DNA of 64,000 nt from Mactra quadrangularis (taxonomy: Eukaryota; Mollusca; Bivalvia; Venerida; Mactridae), in the NCBI GenBank assembly GCA_025267735.1, contig CM046299.1, positions 31,449,987-31,513,986 of the forward strand, read 5' to 3'. Within the stretch, counting starts at the first letter, position 1. Every line of letters begins with the position of its first letter. Under the pieces are notes generated by a model, which made no database searches, was not told the origin of the DNA, and saw only the letters and a program-made list of their open reading frames with translations. Below are positions 24,444 through 35,330 of this stretch, in pieces. The position numbers were made by a program, and so were the translations under genes.

Positions 24444-26345
24444 TTATGAAGTTGGAACTCTTGGAAGTATGCTAGCAATCTGATCAGGTTCTATAGGAAC
24501 ATTGACCACACAACCATGTATTGCTTTCTGTTTTCCACGGGGTAAAGCTAAAATTTTCATAAATGGTATTCTACGGGCAATGAATACACATTCCAATGAG
24601 TTTAAAATTTCTAATTGATTTGGAATGTCATCCAACTGTAAGCCATTGGCAACAGCGGTAGCAGGCATTTGACGTTTTTTGACAGATACATGACAAGATG
24701 TGCATATGTATTCTCTATTGTCAAATGACAACTTGTTTGTAGAGTATGTGTCAGAATGTACATAATTATTTGTACTAAAAATATTGACAGAAGTTCTGTA
24801 GCATAGTTGGTGACAAACTGTACAAATAAAGAAGGGACCATATTGTAGATCATTCTTGAAATTTTTAATAGCTATCTCAGAACAACTGCTTCCCTGGCGT
24901 TTAATTTTCTTTCTAGCATTTTCAATCTCATTGATCCTTCTTCTTTCATCATAATCTTGTCTTTTTCTCTTACGGGATATTCTTTCCTGTTCATTATGTT
25001 TCTTTCTTTCAGCACTACTTTGTCTCTTTTTTCTTAAAGCGTCTCTTTCCTGTTCACTATGTTTCTTTCTTCCAACACTACTTTGTCTCTTTTTTCTTAA
25101 AGCGTCTCTTTCAAGTTCACTATGTTTCTTTCTTTCAGCACTACTTTGTCTCTGTTTTCTTAACGCATCTCTTTCAAGTTCACTATGTTTCTTTCTTTCA
25201 GCACTACTTTGTCTCTTCTTTCTTAACGCATCTCTTTCAAGTTCATTATGTTTCTTCCTTTCAGCACTACTTTGTCTTTTTCTTCGCAATGTGTTTCTTA
25301 CCCTTTCATTATTTCTTTTTCTTTCAGCACTACTTTGTCTCTTTTTTCTTAAAGCATCTCTTTCCTGTTCATTATGTTTCTTTCTTTCAGCACTACTTTG
25401 TCTCTTTTTTCTTAACGCGTCTCTTTCCTGTTCAGAATGTTTCTTTCTTTCAGCACTACTTTGTCTCTTTTTTCTTAGCGCATCTCTTTCAAGTTCATTA
25501 TGTTTCTTCCTTTCAGCACTACTTTGTCTTTTCCTTCGCAATGTGTCTCTTACCCTTTCATTATTTCTTTTTCTTTCAGCACTACTTTGTCTCTTTTTTC
25601 GTAACGCATCTCTTTCCTGTTCATTATGTTTCTTTCTTTCAGCACTACTTTGTCTCTTTGTTCTTAACGCATCTCTTTCCTGTTCATTATGTTTCTTTCT
25701 TTCAGCACTACTTTGTCTCTTTTTCTTAAAGCATCTCTTTCATGTTCATTATGTTTCTTTCTTTCAACACTACTTTGTCTCTTTTTTCTTAAAGCGTCTC
25801 TTTCCTGTTCATTATGTTTCTTTCTTTCAACACTACTTTGTCTCTTTTTTCTTAAAGCGTCTCTTTCCTGTTCATTATGTTTTTTTCTCTCAACACTGTT
25901 TTCCCGCCGTTTTCTCTGGTAATCATTTCTTTTACATTTTTCAACCACGGTTACATGTTTATGTTGTCGATTAAGTCTTGTACGTTCATTTCTTCTCTCC
26001 CTTTCCTCAGGATTTTTTCTTTTCAATTGTTTATATAACCTATCAGCTTCTCGTCTTTTTTCTTTTTGGACTTCAGATTCATTAAGTCTTTGATTTCTCT
26101 TCCTCTCTGCTGCATTCATTTGAACATGGTCTTTATTTATTTCAACAGTTATATATCTCTTCTTACTGATAACAACTTGTTCAATTTCATTAAGTTTTTT
26201 TTTGTTCTGAACTTTCTTCATTTGTCATTCTCTTCATTTTTTGTACAATGTCATTGTCTGTATTTCTTTCTAGCTTATTGGTTTCTTTCTGGGCAGAAGA
26301 CTTTTTTTTAAGTTCAAGGTATTCTTTCCTTTCACCAGTATCCAT
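24444..26345 (-). pseudogene. Helentron N-terminal region: basic repeat array and zinc finger
   Basis: The likely start is the ATG at 26345-26343 (MDTGERKEYL...), just after an AG acceptor-like TGATTTCAG. A homopolymer shift near 26200 leads into the frame at 25664-26221, which is rich in Arg, Lys and Glu; a further shift near 25725 leads into 24444-25541. There a 21-aa repeat array gives way to a globular part with CTVCHQLC and YICTSCHVSVKKRQMP, a four-Cys finger followed by the PATAVANGL-type stretch seen in many Helitron N-termini, then LECVFIARRIPFMKI and LPRGKQKAIHGCVVNVP. The N-terminal basic region may bind DNA; that is inference. Confidence 0.8.
24990..25900 (-). repeat. 63-bp tandem repeat coding a 21-residue motif
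   Basis: About 14 units at exactly 63 bp (for example CTACTTTGTCT at 25015 and again at 25078). Each encodes a version of ERDALRKKRQSSAERKKHN plus two more residues. Variants cluster: a RVRDTLRRKRQ type appears near 25270-25310 and again near 25540-25560, which suggests that a block of several units was itself duplicated. One unit near 25725 has lost a base. The peptide is highly charged and predicted helical. Plus-strand frames rich in Phe and Ser across it are shadows. Confidence 0.95.
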
Positions 26346-28127
26346 TGTTAGTTGTTAAATACACTGAAATCATAAAAAAATCATTATAAACATATGCAGG
26401 AACAATTTGCTATCAAAATATTTTACAGAACTAGTTATTTGATATTTCATAAGATACTAATAAGAAATTAGGTGGATTTCAAATAGTATTAATTCCTAAA
26501 ATGCTAATTAAAAGGAGTTTCAACATGAAAGTTTGTAAATGTATATTCATCATGCCAGGATATTATAATTAATAACCTACAAGGTACATGTACAATGGAA
26601 GAGATAAAGAATATCACTTAAAAGCATAGAGTCAACAATTTGTTTCGTTAGTATTTTTAAAAGTACATTAACAGCATATTGATAATACTTTATATGAATA
26701 ATTTATGAAATATTTATTTAAAAAACTTTGTAATCGTATTAAAACTTTACTTTTGTCAAGCAGAGCGACACCTCTGCAGAGCGACACTTTTTTCAAACTC
26801 CGCCGAAAGTCGCTCTGCAGAGGTTACACTGTAGGCAATTTAAATACTTTAATACAAATTTCTCAGACAAAATATTGTTCAGTTGACAGTCCAATACATA
26901 ATGCAAGCAATAAAACAATAAACCTTCATATATATATATAAAAATGAGATGCATTACGTTTAGACAAGGCATCCATGTCCAGCATCATCAATTTGTCCTA
27001 AATATAAAGGTTTGAAATCAAATTCAACTGGCCTTAATATATAAACACAAAGTTATATATAGCTTAGATAAAAGTGAAACAGCTAATTACCTGTAAACAG
27101 GAAATATTGATGTTATACCAAAGATATAGGTTGACAATGGAATATATTAATCCTTTATACCAGTGTTTTATGTTCACAACAATTATTTTCATTTAATACT
27201 AATTACAGTCCGAGTGATTGTTTCAAGAAATGATGATCTGTTCAATTATCCTGAAAATAGATTTATTTCAAAATGTTATTTACATCATAGCTTACAATAA
27301 AACAGAAAGTATATCTCAATAGAACAAGAGCAGTTACAGGACTACACGCTTGACTATTCTACAGCCAGCTGATAACATGAACACACTGAACGTCATAACT
27401 CAATAAGAATACAAGGGACAATTAAGGAACTTGTTATACAAAGTTTTTTTGTCACTCTGAAAATATGTGCCACATTTCAAGACAATTCCTTGAGTGGTTA
27501 AAAATAGAGGGTGATTGCAAAATATTAACCAAGCTGCGACATCAACACTGATGACAATGTGAGTAAATAACTCTAATTTGCTCTGAATTGTTGAGCAAAC
27601 ATTATTTCAAGAAGAACATTTCAGTCAGATTTAAATTAAACTATATGGATTGTCAAAGTAAGTATTTCTAACTACAATAATTCATAATGTAATAGTAAGT
27701 TTTAAACATTATAAAGTACTTACAGACTAGTACTTTAAATGTATAAATATACTACATATTATGTCTGTTCATTGATATAAAACTATTATAAGTTAATGAA
27801 TACACTTCAGCATTATAAGGTGTAACCAACATCATAATTTAGAATAAAAACCAGTCAAAAGTATTCAATACAATTACCTGAAAGGTATAAGTACAATAAA
27901 AGATGAACATTTTATGCAAAAAAGGACTATAGTAATGAGAGTACAGTGTGTGAAGTACATAAGCATGTAGTTGCATGCAACAAAAGAAATATGATATGCA
28001 AATCGCACAGAAAACATCAATGGATAATACATCATGATTGAAATTCGCATCTGCTTATAATAATAACAGAACAACATCACATTAAAAGCAGAAAATTAGA
28101 TGAGATGCAAAAGTATTTTCATGAAGT
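26346..28127. other. No gene; short hairpin
   Basis: AT-rich interval between the Helentron start and the coiled-coil exon. A perfect 15-bp inverted repeat (CCTCTGCAGAGCGAC at 26771-26785, complement at 26809-26823) is the only structure seen, with an extra direct copy of GCAGAGCGAC at 26760. If the coiled-coil ORF belongs to the Helentron, this interval would lie inside the element. Confidence 0.5.
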
Positions 28128-28598
28128 TTAGTTGTCTTTGCTGGCAGAATCACAATCATCGTTCAATCTCTTCTTTCCATGTTCATCGTCATCTGAGCAA
28201 TCTCCTAATACAGCATCCAGACTTCTCTTACAACTGTCTCTTTCAGCAGTTGTAGCTGACAGTCTCCTCTTCAAGTCTTCTTCTTTGATCTTCAAACCAG
28301 ATGTTGACTTTCTCTCTCTTTTCAGTTCTTCAACAATGGCATTGTGGTGGCTTTTAATCTTTTGCAGTTGGTATACAGATTTTTTAATCAAAGCTTTAGT
28401 CTTCCTATTTGCTTTATTGATAGTCTCTATCGCCTCCTTAGTACTTCCAGCTGAAACAGAATACATGGCAGCTCTCAAGATGGTATCATTCTCCTCAATA
28501 AAACCTTCAAGGCTACAAATAGTATTTTCTATATTTATGTCTTTATCTGGAGACACCATGGTACTTGTAGTAGATTTTGGTGTGGAAGGATTCATGAT
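28128..28598 (-). CDS. Coiled-coil protein exon, unknown function
   Basis: A 155-codon frame starts at ATG 28595-28593 (MNPSTPKSTTSTMVSP). Directly upstream lies a strong 3' splice site: a TACTAAT branch-point-like motif, a run of T and CAG ending at 28599, so this is probably the coding exon of a gene whose 5' UTR exon lies at higher coordinates. Residues ~20-130 are rich in Glu, Lys, Leu and Ile with heptad-like spacing (ENTICSLEGFIEENDTIL, KALIKKSVYQLQKIKSHHNA, LKIKEEDLKRRLSATTAERD), as in a coiled coil; the C-terminus is acidic then Lys/Asp-rich (CSDDDEHGKKR). I recognise no family. It lies 1.8 kb upstream of the Helentron start on the same strand but, unlike it, has no stop or frameshift. 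It may be a second Helentron ORF, a captured gene or an independent gene. Confidence 0.5.
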   Translation of the reverse strand: MMNPSTPKSTTSTMVSPDKDINIENTICSLEGFIEENDTILRAAMYSVSAGSTKEAIETINKANRKTKALIKKSVYQLQKIKSHHNAIVEELKRERKSTSGLKIKEEDLKRRLSATTAERDSCKRSLDAVLGDCSDDDEHGKKRLNDDCDSASKDN

Positions 28599-29750
28599 CT
28601 GAAAAAAAATTAGTACCCTGATACCACAAAGAAGCATGCAAAATCGTTAGAAAGGAAGATAACAGTCTATAAAATCAAGATTCGAAAATGGTTGTCCAAA
28701 ACGGCCAATTCAGCTTTCAATAATATACATATTTCCTTGCATATAAATGGTTGGCAAATTGAAATGTCTGGTTGTCTAAACTAAAGAGTGATTGTTCCAA
28801 ACAACTGGGCATCTCTTAATTTTGCAGACTGAATGGTATGATAAGAGAAGTTGTTAAAACAAAAAGTGGCTTTAGTCATCGTGTGCCCAACCAAGCAGAA
28901 AAGTTATGTAAACAAATAACCAGGGCTCTCTCTCTATATATGTAGGGGAATTATTGAACCTTAAGGAGGGGGATTTCTATAGCGTTTCACCATGTAGGGG
29001 GAATTTTGGCAGTTTTTGCACATGCACATACTAGTTTATTTTCTGAAAAAAAAACACACAAAATGTCCACTTGTTAAATATTTTACACACAAGTAAAATA
29101 TATCATAATTAAAAATGAACATTAATATTTGTTGGCAAGAAGAATGGTGCTGAATACAGGCACTAAATATAAGAGATTGAGAGCCCTGATGATTTAAATC
29201 ATTACGTGCCGAAAGAAAAACTGAATACAGTGAAGAAAATACAAATATATCATAATGCCAAAAAGAAACAGTGACAACACAAGTAAAGAATGTGGTGATT
29301 ACATTGCAAATGATGCAGATAAAGAAACTATAATCTACAGGTTAATGATGATAGATGAGATTACATTGTGATGTTAGATGCACGATGTTCTGCGACAGGA
29401 ACGAGGACATAGCCACATTCAACCCATGTGTAATGCATTGTAAATTGACATTTCTTGAACAAAAATGAAAATACTTTGAAAAACATTTTATATAAAAAAA
29501 TGTTTCGAACTTTTTACAATAAACAGTCATTAGACGTGGGTTGAGTCGCCATAGGAAATACCATAACAATGTACACAAAAGGAAAGACAACACAAAAAAT
29601 ATAAAAAGTACACTTCAAGTCACACAAAATATAAAAAGTACTCACTTGAAGTTGCTATTTACTTTATTCCACCATCATTGCATTTCCACATCAGAACACA
29701 AAAACACACCACAAATAATCGATTTGAATTCATAAAAATATATGCGCGAT
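28599..29750. other. No recognisable feature
   Basis: AT-rich; short frames only. A TAGGGGG / GGGGGAATTTTGGCAG purine-rich stretch at 28945-29010 is the only compositional change. Confidence 0.4.
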
Positions 29751-30140
29751 AAGTGGTCAAAATCACTTAAAATAAGATGCTTTCTTCACAACATTATAGA
29801 AAATTCAAGATGGTCGTTAATTGGTCATTTTGAATTTGAATTTAGGAAAAAATACATATAAATGTCATCAACAAGAATTTGTCAACACAATTTTATCAAA
29901 ATTGGTAATGAAATAAGCATACTATACATTTATTAAAAAAAAACAAATTCAAGATGGCTGCCAGTCTGCCATTTTGAATTGGTATCCAAAGGAAATCCAT
30001 ATACTAGTCAACTATAACATTTGCTAAAATTGAGTTAGAAACAGCATACTATACAGATATTTAAATAATAATTCAAAAATGGCTGCCAGTCAGCCATTTT
30101 GAATATAAATTTGTGAAGAATAGTCATACTTATCAAATGT
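29751..30140. repeat. Degenerate tandem repeat with CCATTTTGAAT blocks
   Basis: Three units of roughly 120-130 bp each contain AAGATGG or AAATGGCTGCCAGTC, then GCCATTTTGAATT. Related sequence recurs at 31250-31480. Together with the terminal hairpin at 31732-31764 this looks like the internal repeat part of one larger dispersed element (about 29.75-31.77 kb), itself carrying a SINE. Confidence 0.55.
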
Positions 30141-30296
30141 AAATTACATTCAATTTTGACCCTTCTTTGTTTAAATATTTTTATCAGATTGGTTCTGCTA
30201 TCATATTCTTTCTTAAATATTACTTTACAAGATGCAATGCGTGCTTATTATGGCTTTTTAGATTCTGAAACACGACTTTAGTTGATAGATACGTTG

Positions 30297-30606
30297 TAGG
30301 AGCAGTAGTCCAGTGGTAGGACGCGCGCTAAGGGATCGAGAGGTCCTGGGTTCGAATCCCACTAGGGGCACTGCTAATTTCCTTGAGCAAGAAATTTACC
30401 TGCGATTGCTTCACTCCACCCAGGTGTAAATGGGTACCTGCGAGGGTGGTATAATTCCGTTGCGCCAATTTGTCGGCTGCACTAATAAGCGGAGTAGAAG
30501 ACTCCCCAGGGAGATTGATAGATAGATACCAGTAGCCCAATGACCAGGGGTAATTGTTGTAAAGTCGGTGAACGTGCGTAAGCATGAAACTTAGACTATA
30601 AAATGA
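30297..30606 (+). mobile_element. tRNA-derived SINE (family 1, second copy)
   Basis: Box A TAGTCCAGTGGTAGGACG and box B GGGTTCGAATCCC (30349) are followed by TTTCCTTGAGCAAG and CTCCACCCAGGTGTAAATGG. It shares head and body with the copy at 11889 but is closer to a functional tRNA-like promoter. Confidence 0.85.
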
Positions 30607-31250
30607 CATTACTTTTTACTTTTTTATACGTGACGACTACTCAAGATTTTTACAAATTCAATTTGTTTTAACCAACCGGTGTTTATTCTTAAAATCGAAA
30701 AATTGACGGAATTTCTCCATTACTTTTTGCTGTATCTAGAAGAACTAATAATCAAAATAATAAGATTATTTACTTACTAACATATATTAAAGCATTCTTC
30801 ACTTTGATTCGCGTGGGTCGCGAAAATATATGACATAACGTCGGGATTTCATTTTTAGGAAATAAATAACTGATTGGTTGAGGAAGCATATCACAAAGCG
30901 TACGCTCCGCCTTTTGATTGACATAAGTACTTGTCAATCAATTGTTAAACGCATGACTGAACAATTAACGCCAGACGCCATCGATGAATGATAAACAATA
31001 GAGTCGCTAATTATCGACTTTGAAGCGTGTATACTAACAGCGACTCCCGCGTAGCACGTCGCTGATTGGTCGATTTCATCAAATAGGCGGGTGTAACATT
31101 AATTCGAGGTATGACTCTTGAAGGCAAAAAATACGCGGGTCAAATTGACGCATGGACGATTTTTAATGAGGGTCAAAAAGGGGTATTTTCGAATTTTCGT
31201 GCGTCAAAACCCGAGGTCTCGGGTCTAATTGAAGCCCTAATAGTGAGTCC
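30607..31250. other. No gene seen
   Basis: Less AT-rich than its surroundings, with several TTGATTG and CGCG-containing stretches, but no open frame or repeat partner inside the window. Confidence 0.4.
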
Positions 31251-31764
31251 TTGTACGCAATTTCTTTTCAAAATTTGTATGTAAATAAGCATACAATACT
31301 GTTATTTAATTAAATCAAATTCAAAATGGCCACAAGTTGAATTTGAATTATCATAAACTGCATTCACTCATCAACTGTAAGAATGTGAACTTGTGTGCAA
31401 AACTCTATCAATATTGGTTGAGAAAAACAATTCTTGAGAAACATGCATACTATGCAGTTATTAAATTAAATTGAAAAAAATAAAAAAAGATGCAATATCA
31501 TATATAACACAATTAAATATTTTAAACAAGTGAGATATGTTTCCATAGTTACATGAGTTTTGTATACACCATTAAATCATGGTATATAACAGCTTCTATT
31601 CAAATGCATTAAGAAATAAACATACTACAAATGTATTAATTTTTTGGGACAGACCACGCGACCAACCAACCAACCAACCAACAAACCAACCAACCAACAA
31701 ACCAACCAACCAACCACCAGGGTGATTCCAGTATACCCCCGAAAACTTTGTTTGCGGGGGTATA
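31251..31764 (-). repeat. Terminal part of a GGGGGTATA-bounded repeat with (CCAA)n
   Basis: Contains CCAA repeats (31661-31717) and ends with a hairpin: TATACCCCCG at 31732 and GCGGGGGTATA up to 31764. I recognise this terminal hairpin, preceded by CCAGGGTGATTCCAG, as a widespread bivalve repeat end. The matching opposite end was not found. Confidence 0.6.
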
Positions 31765-31794
31765 ACAAATATATGATCGTTTATCCATTGAGTG

Positions 31795-32100
31795 ATGTTT
31801 CGTTTATAGTCCGTAAATTTTGAAACATCACTTATCGCCTTAACGATCGCATATTTGTGTCACTGGCACTAGAGTCCTCACATTCTTTAAAATGCACGCA
31901 CATATATTATTTTGTCAACAAACACAATTAAAAATCGCCCCCGTATTCATCACCGTGTACGAGTTATTACTAGATCTATACACTCATTATAATATTATTA
32001 TATATGTATGTACAGAGAACTATATATAGGGACGTACGCATTATAATCATAAGATATGGACTCTGGTGCCAGTGATTTGTGTATAAGATTAGATTATTCG
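31795..32100. repeat. Short TIR element of the CACTGGCAC family
   Basis: GTGTCACTGGCACTAGAGTCC (31857-31877) and its inverse GGACTCTGGTGCCAGTG (32057-32073) form TIRs with about 180 bp between. A second small hairpin (GTGATGTTTC / GAAACATCAC) lies at 31795-31832. The same ends recur at 55068-55150 and 59028-59080. Confidence 0.65.
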
Positions 32101-32178
32101 CAGCGAATGGCCGAGGAGTTCCGAATGTATCGTTAAGTAACGTTCTGTAACGTTTTGTGTAATTGAACACGCTACAGT
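32083..32178. repeat. Half copy of the foldback MITE seen at 62465-62656
   Basis: AGATTATTCGCAGCGAATGG, GAGGAGTTCCGAATGTATCG and TAACGTTCTGTAACG match one arm of that MITE, with the outer end TGTGTAATTGAACACGCTA. The opposite arm is missing. Confidence 0.75.
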
Positions 32179-32350
32179 TTTAAAGTCAAATCGTGAACAA
32201 AATCGTGGCCGAGCATGGAATAAAATTGCATATCTTCCAGCTACGGCTGCGTGCGAATGTGTTGTTTTAGGCCATGTGTGTACGGTCACCTTAATGATCA
32301 CGTGCGCCATAGTTATAAATGTTTAATTAAATTTCGTGCGATGTATAGGA

Positions 32351-35116
32351 TATAGTCCGATATTATCCGGTGAGTCGTGACTGCACTTTTGTATTTATAG
32401 ATTTTTGGAACATTCCTACAAAAAGGTATCACGGCTTATTTAATCAATCAACTGATTACTGTCTATATTTCAATCATATTACATTCATTTAAGACTCATT
32501 CCCACTTAAAGTGCACATTTGATGTCTCCAACGTTTATTATGTTTGCAGGAATTTAACTTACAGAATTTATGTAAATGAAATGCATATTTACAAGTGATA
32601 ATGCTATAGTAAAAGTACAAACGTCATATTTCGTGAAGAAAACTCAGACAAAGACAAATTCTTACATTTAGCTTCAAATTGTTAAAAACTTCAGACAGAT
32701 TTCCAATTAAATATATCTTTAATGTGTCAATTATTACTAAATCCTCAAGAAAAACACATTCAAAATTCAAAAAAACATTTCCACACCTCATACAACAAAC
32801 GTTGTCTCCAAACTCCGATAACGTACGGGACATTTATTTAAAGACTGCATTAATCTCACAGTATTGCACTCTTAACAAACTATTTTTGCGTGAGTAAAGT
32901 CCATAAAGTTATATTGTAATGATAAGATCTTCATTTTAGCTGGCATTTTATTGGTATCGGTAATTTATGAGTTCATTTATAAAAAAAGAATCGTAATTTT
33001 CACTACGTAACGAACGGGACAATTAGTAAAATCAAATTATCTAACAAACCTTTTCAAATAGATATATAAATTCTTCATTGAACTGATCTTCAATGATTCA
33101 AGAAAAAGTTTATAAAGTGTTTTTATAATCCATTCAAAGTGCATATTTGTGACACACAAACAAACAGTAAATACAAAATGAAAAAAAACGTACGAGTCCG
33201 TAACGTACGGGACAAAATGTGACACAACGGTTGATAATCGTCTGAATATTTATGGTAAATTGCTTTTGTAAGGTTCCTTAACATGCATTTAATCTTCACA
33301 GACGTAAATATTATGGGAACGGCAATTATATTGAAATTGATGCTGTTCAAAAGTAACTAACAGGAGTGACGGGAAAATGTAAATCATAATACTTACTATT
33401 TGCAATAAATGATGAATAGTTTGCATTGTTCTTAATTGAATACCATCTAATTTCGAAATAATAAAATAAAACAATGCCTCGTTTGATCAAATTATAACTT
33501 AAGAATCATTTTAGCCCACACTGCATTAATTTGATCAGTTGCATACATTATTTTACTTATTCAATAACATACGGGACAATGTAGAATTGGCTAAACATGC
33601 ATTTGCCGGATAATTTAATGGTTGTAAATCACATGTTACCTCACTACTAAACAGCTTTTGTCGGTTTATGCGTTGGTTAGCTAAGTTTCTTTGTTAAACG
33701 TGTCACAATATTGTTGAATGTTGTTCTCTTGGAAAAATGAAAATGGTTCGCGTAATTATTGTAAATGAAAAGTATTATTGTAGTTTTATATGTAAAACAG
33801 AAGTACATTGAATTGTAAAACAAATTACACAACAATGTAAGTTGTATTCTTGCCGTTTAACTTAGTTATCAATAGTTTAGATGACCAAACTGAAGTATGT
33901 AACGTACGAGCAAATTTTGGTAACGTACGGGACAACAATTATATTCTTTATTGGTTGTTTTGTGGTGGTTCATATTCACACAAGGTTTTGTTATGATACT
34001 AAGACAATGGTATCTAACTATTTTAAACAGTTTCAATCTATATTTAACTTATTTGTATCGTTCTGGAACAGTTGATATGAATGATATTTTTAAAACAAAT
34101 AAAACTAATGAAAATAACGTATTCAATATTTATGTTTTTCTGAAAATATCTGGCATACTCTTCAGTCTTTATCATTTATTCCGAAATATAATACCTTATA
34201 GACTGCAACCGTATTGAATTTCTCAACAGTTTGATCATTACTACTTTTAAATAAGTGAAATTTACAGCACAGGTTCGATTTTCAAAAGCACATTTAATAA
34301 TGCTAGGTGTGACCTTTCACCAGCCTATATCTAAAAAAGTATAGCCCAGCTGAAAATATTTTTATACTGCGTGCAGAACATGCCTGTAATGCTTATAATT
34401 GATTTAAAACTCATATTTGATGACATGAAAAAAAATGAAAAGAAAATATGCCCATATGTCTTAAGTTACTCCGTGGTCGTGGCGGTAAGACACTTGGATT
34501 GATAGACATTACTTTTGTTACCCCGGGTTCGAATGTTTGGTATCCTTTATTTTTTATTATTATTTCATTTTTTGACATCATGGAAACGTACAACTCGAAG
34601 TCTCTGTGCAACACAAAGCCAAATGATTATAAAATAGAATATACATATAAGTCTGACTTAGTGCTTACTTATTGCTTCGATGTCATACACTGCATTTGAA
34701 GCCAAATGCATATTATAAATGCATTATTAGGTACAATGTAAATTGCTGGATATAAAATAAAGAACTAAGAAAATGAAATAAATAAAAATTATACAAAAAA
34801 TCAAATTTTATTACAATGATCATGATATGATACGAACAATTATGCATGAATTTAATTAAGAGTAAGCTAAAAAATATGGAGGCGTTGAGGTTCGAACCAC
34901 TGCCGTAAAATTATTGCATCGAGCACATTATTCCGATTCGTAACCGTCTGTGCTATTTTGAACGATGAATGTTGAACCACAATATTATGCATATATACTT
35001 GAGATATTATAGTTTGTATTGATTTTCAGTGTAGTATTCACTGGTTATACCTATCGTCATGGTTATGATTAGACTTGTCCAACCTGTCACGACTCACCGA
35101 ATAAAATCGGACTATA
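32351..35116. mobile_element. 2.8 kb TIR element with repeated GTAACGTACGGGACA motif
   Basis: The ends are 31-bp inverted repeats (TATAGTCCGATATTATCCGG then TGAGTCGTGAC; 29 of 31 positions match). TA flanks are possible if the TIR starts TAGTCC. Inside, the motif AACGTACGGGACA or a near variant occurs at about 32821, 33007, 33200, 33568, 33899 and 33922, all in the same orientation. Two tRNA-like stretches face each other at 34465-34545 and 34868-34950. No transposase frame was found, so it is probably non-autonomous. Confidence 0.75.
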
Positions 35117-35184
35117 CACGCTTACAAAAGCTTATTTTGAAAAAATGAACGTTTATTTTTATTTATTTTATTTATTGATTTTAA

Positions 35185-35330
35185 TTGGATTTGACGCCTT
35201 TTCAACACACTTTAGGTGATTTTACGGCGTCCAGCGCACCTAACCTAGCTTTCCTGGACCATTGTCTATAACCAGTACTCACCTACCCTTCCACAAGGCT
35301 GGAAACTTCTCCATATTATATGAACGTTTA
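35185..35330 (-). mobile_element. SINE tail fragment (family 3), minus strand
   Basis: In reverse complement it matches 41720-41850: GGAGAAGTTTCCAGCCTTGT, GGGTAGGTGAGTACTGGTTA and AGGTTAGGTGCGCTGGACG. The tRNA-like head is absent. Confidence 0.75.

Larger units (their letters stand above)
19681..26345 (-). mobile_element. Helitron of Helentron type (RepHel plus endonuclease), decayed
   Basis: Nearly collinear coding pieces on the minus strand give, in order: a zinc-finger N-terminal region with a 21-aa repeat array, a HUH Rep domain, a PIF1-like helicase and an endonuclease/exonuclease/phosphatase domain. Helitrons transpose by rolling-circle replication through Rep and helicase; a C-terminal APE-like endonuclease marks the Helentron (Helitron2) group of animals. 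Four in-frame stops (24444-24446, 24408-24410, 24342-24344, 23772-23774) and at least six frameshifts (near 26200, 25725, 23285, 22750, 20669 and 20440) break the original single ORF. Three shifts fall at A/T homopolymers (26200, 22750, 20669). The ends of the element were not located. Confidence 0.9.

Noticed and set aside
25289..25974. Plus-strand frames up to 227 codons rich in Phe, Leu and Ser
   Set aside because: Antisense of the 63-bp coding repeat of the Helentron; no independent evidence.
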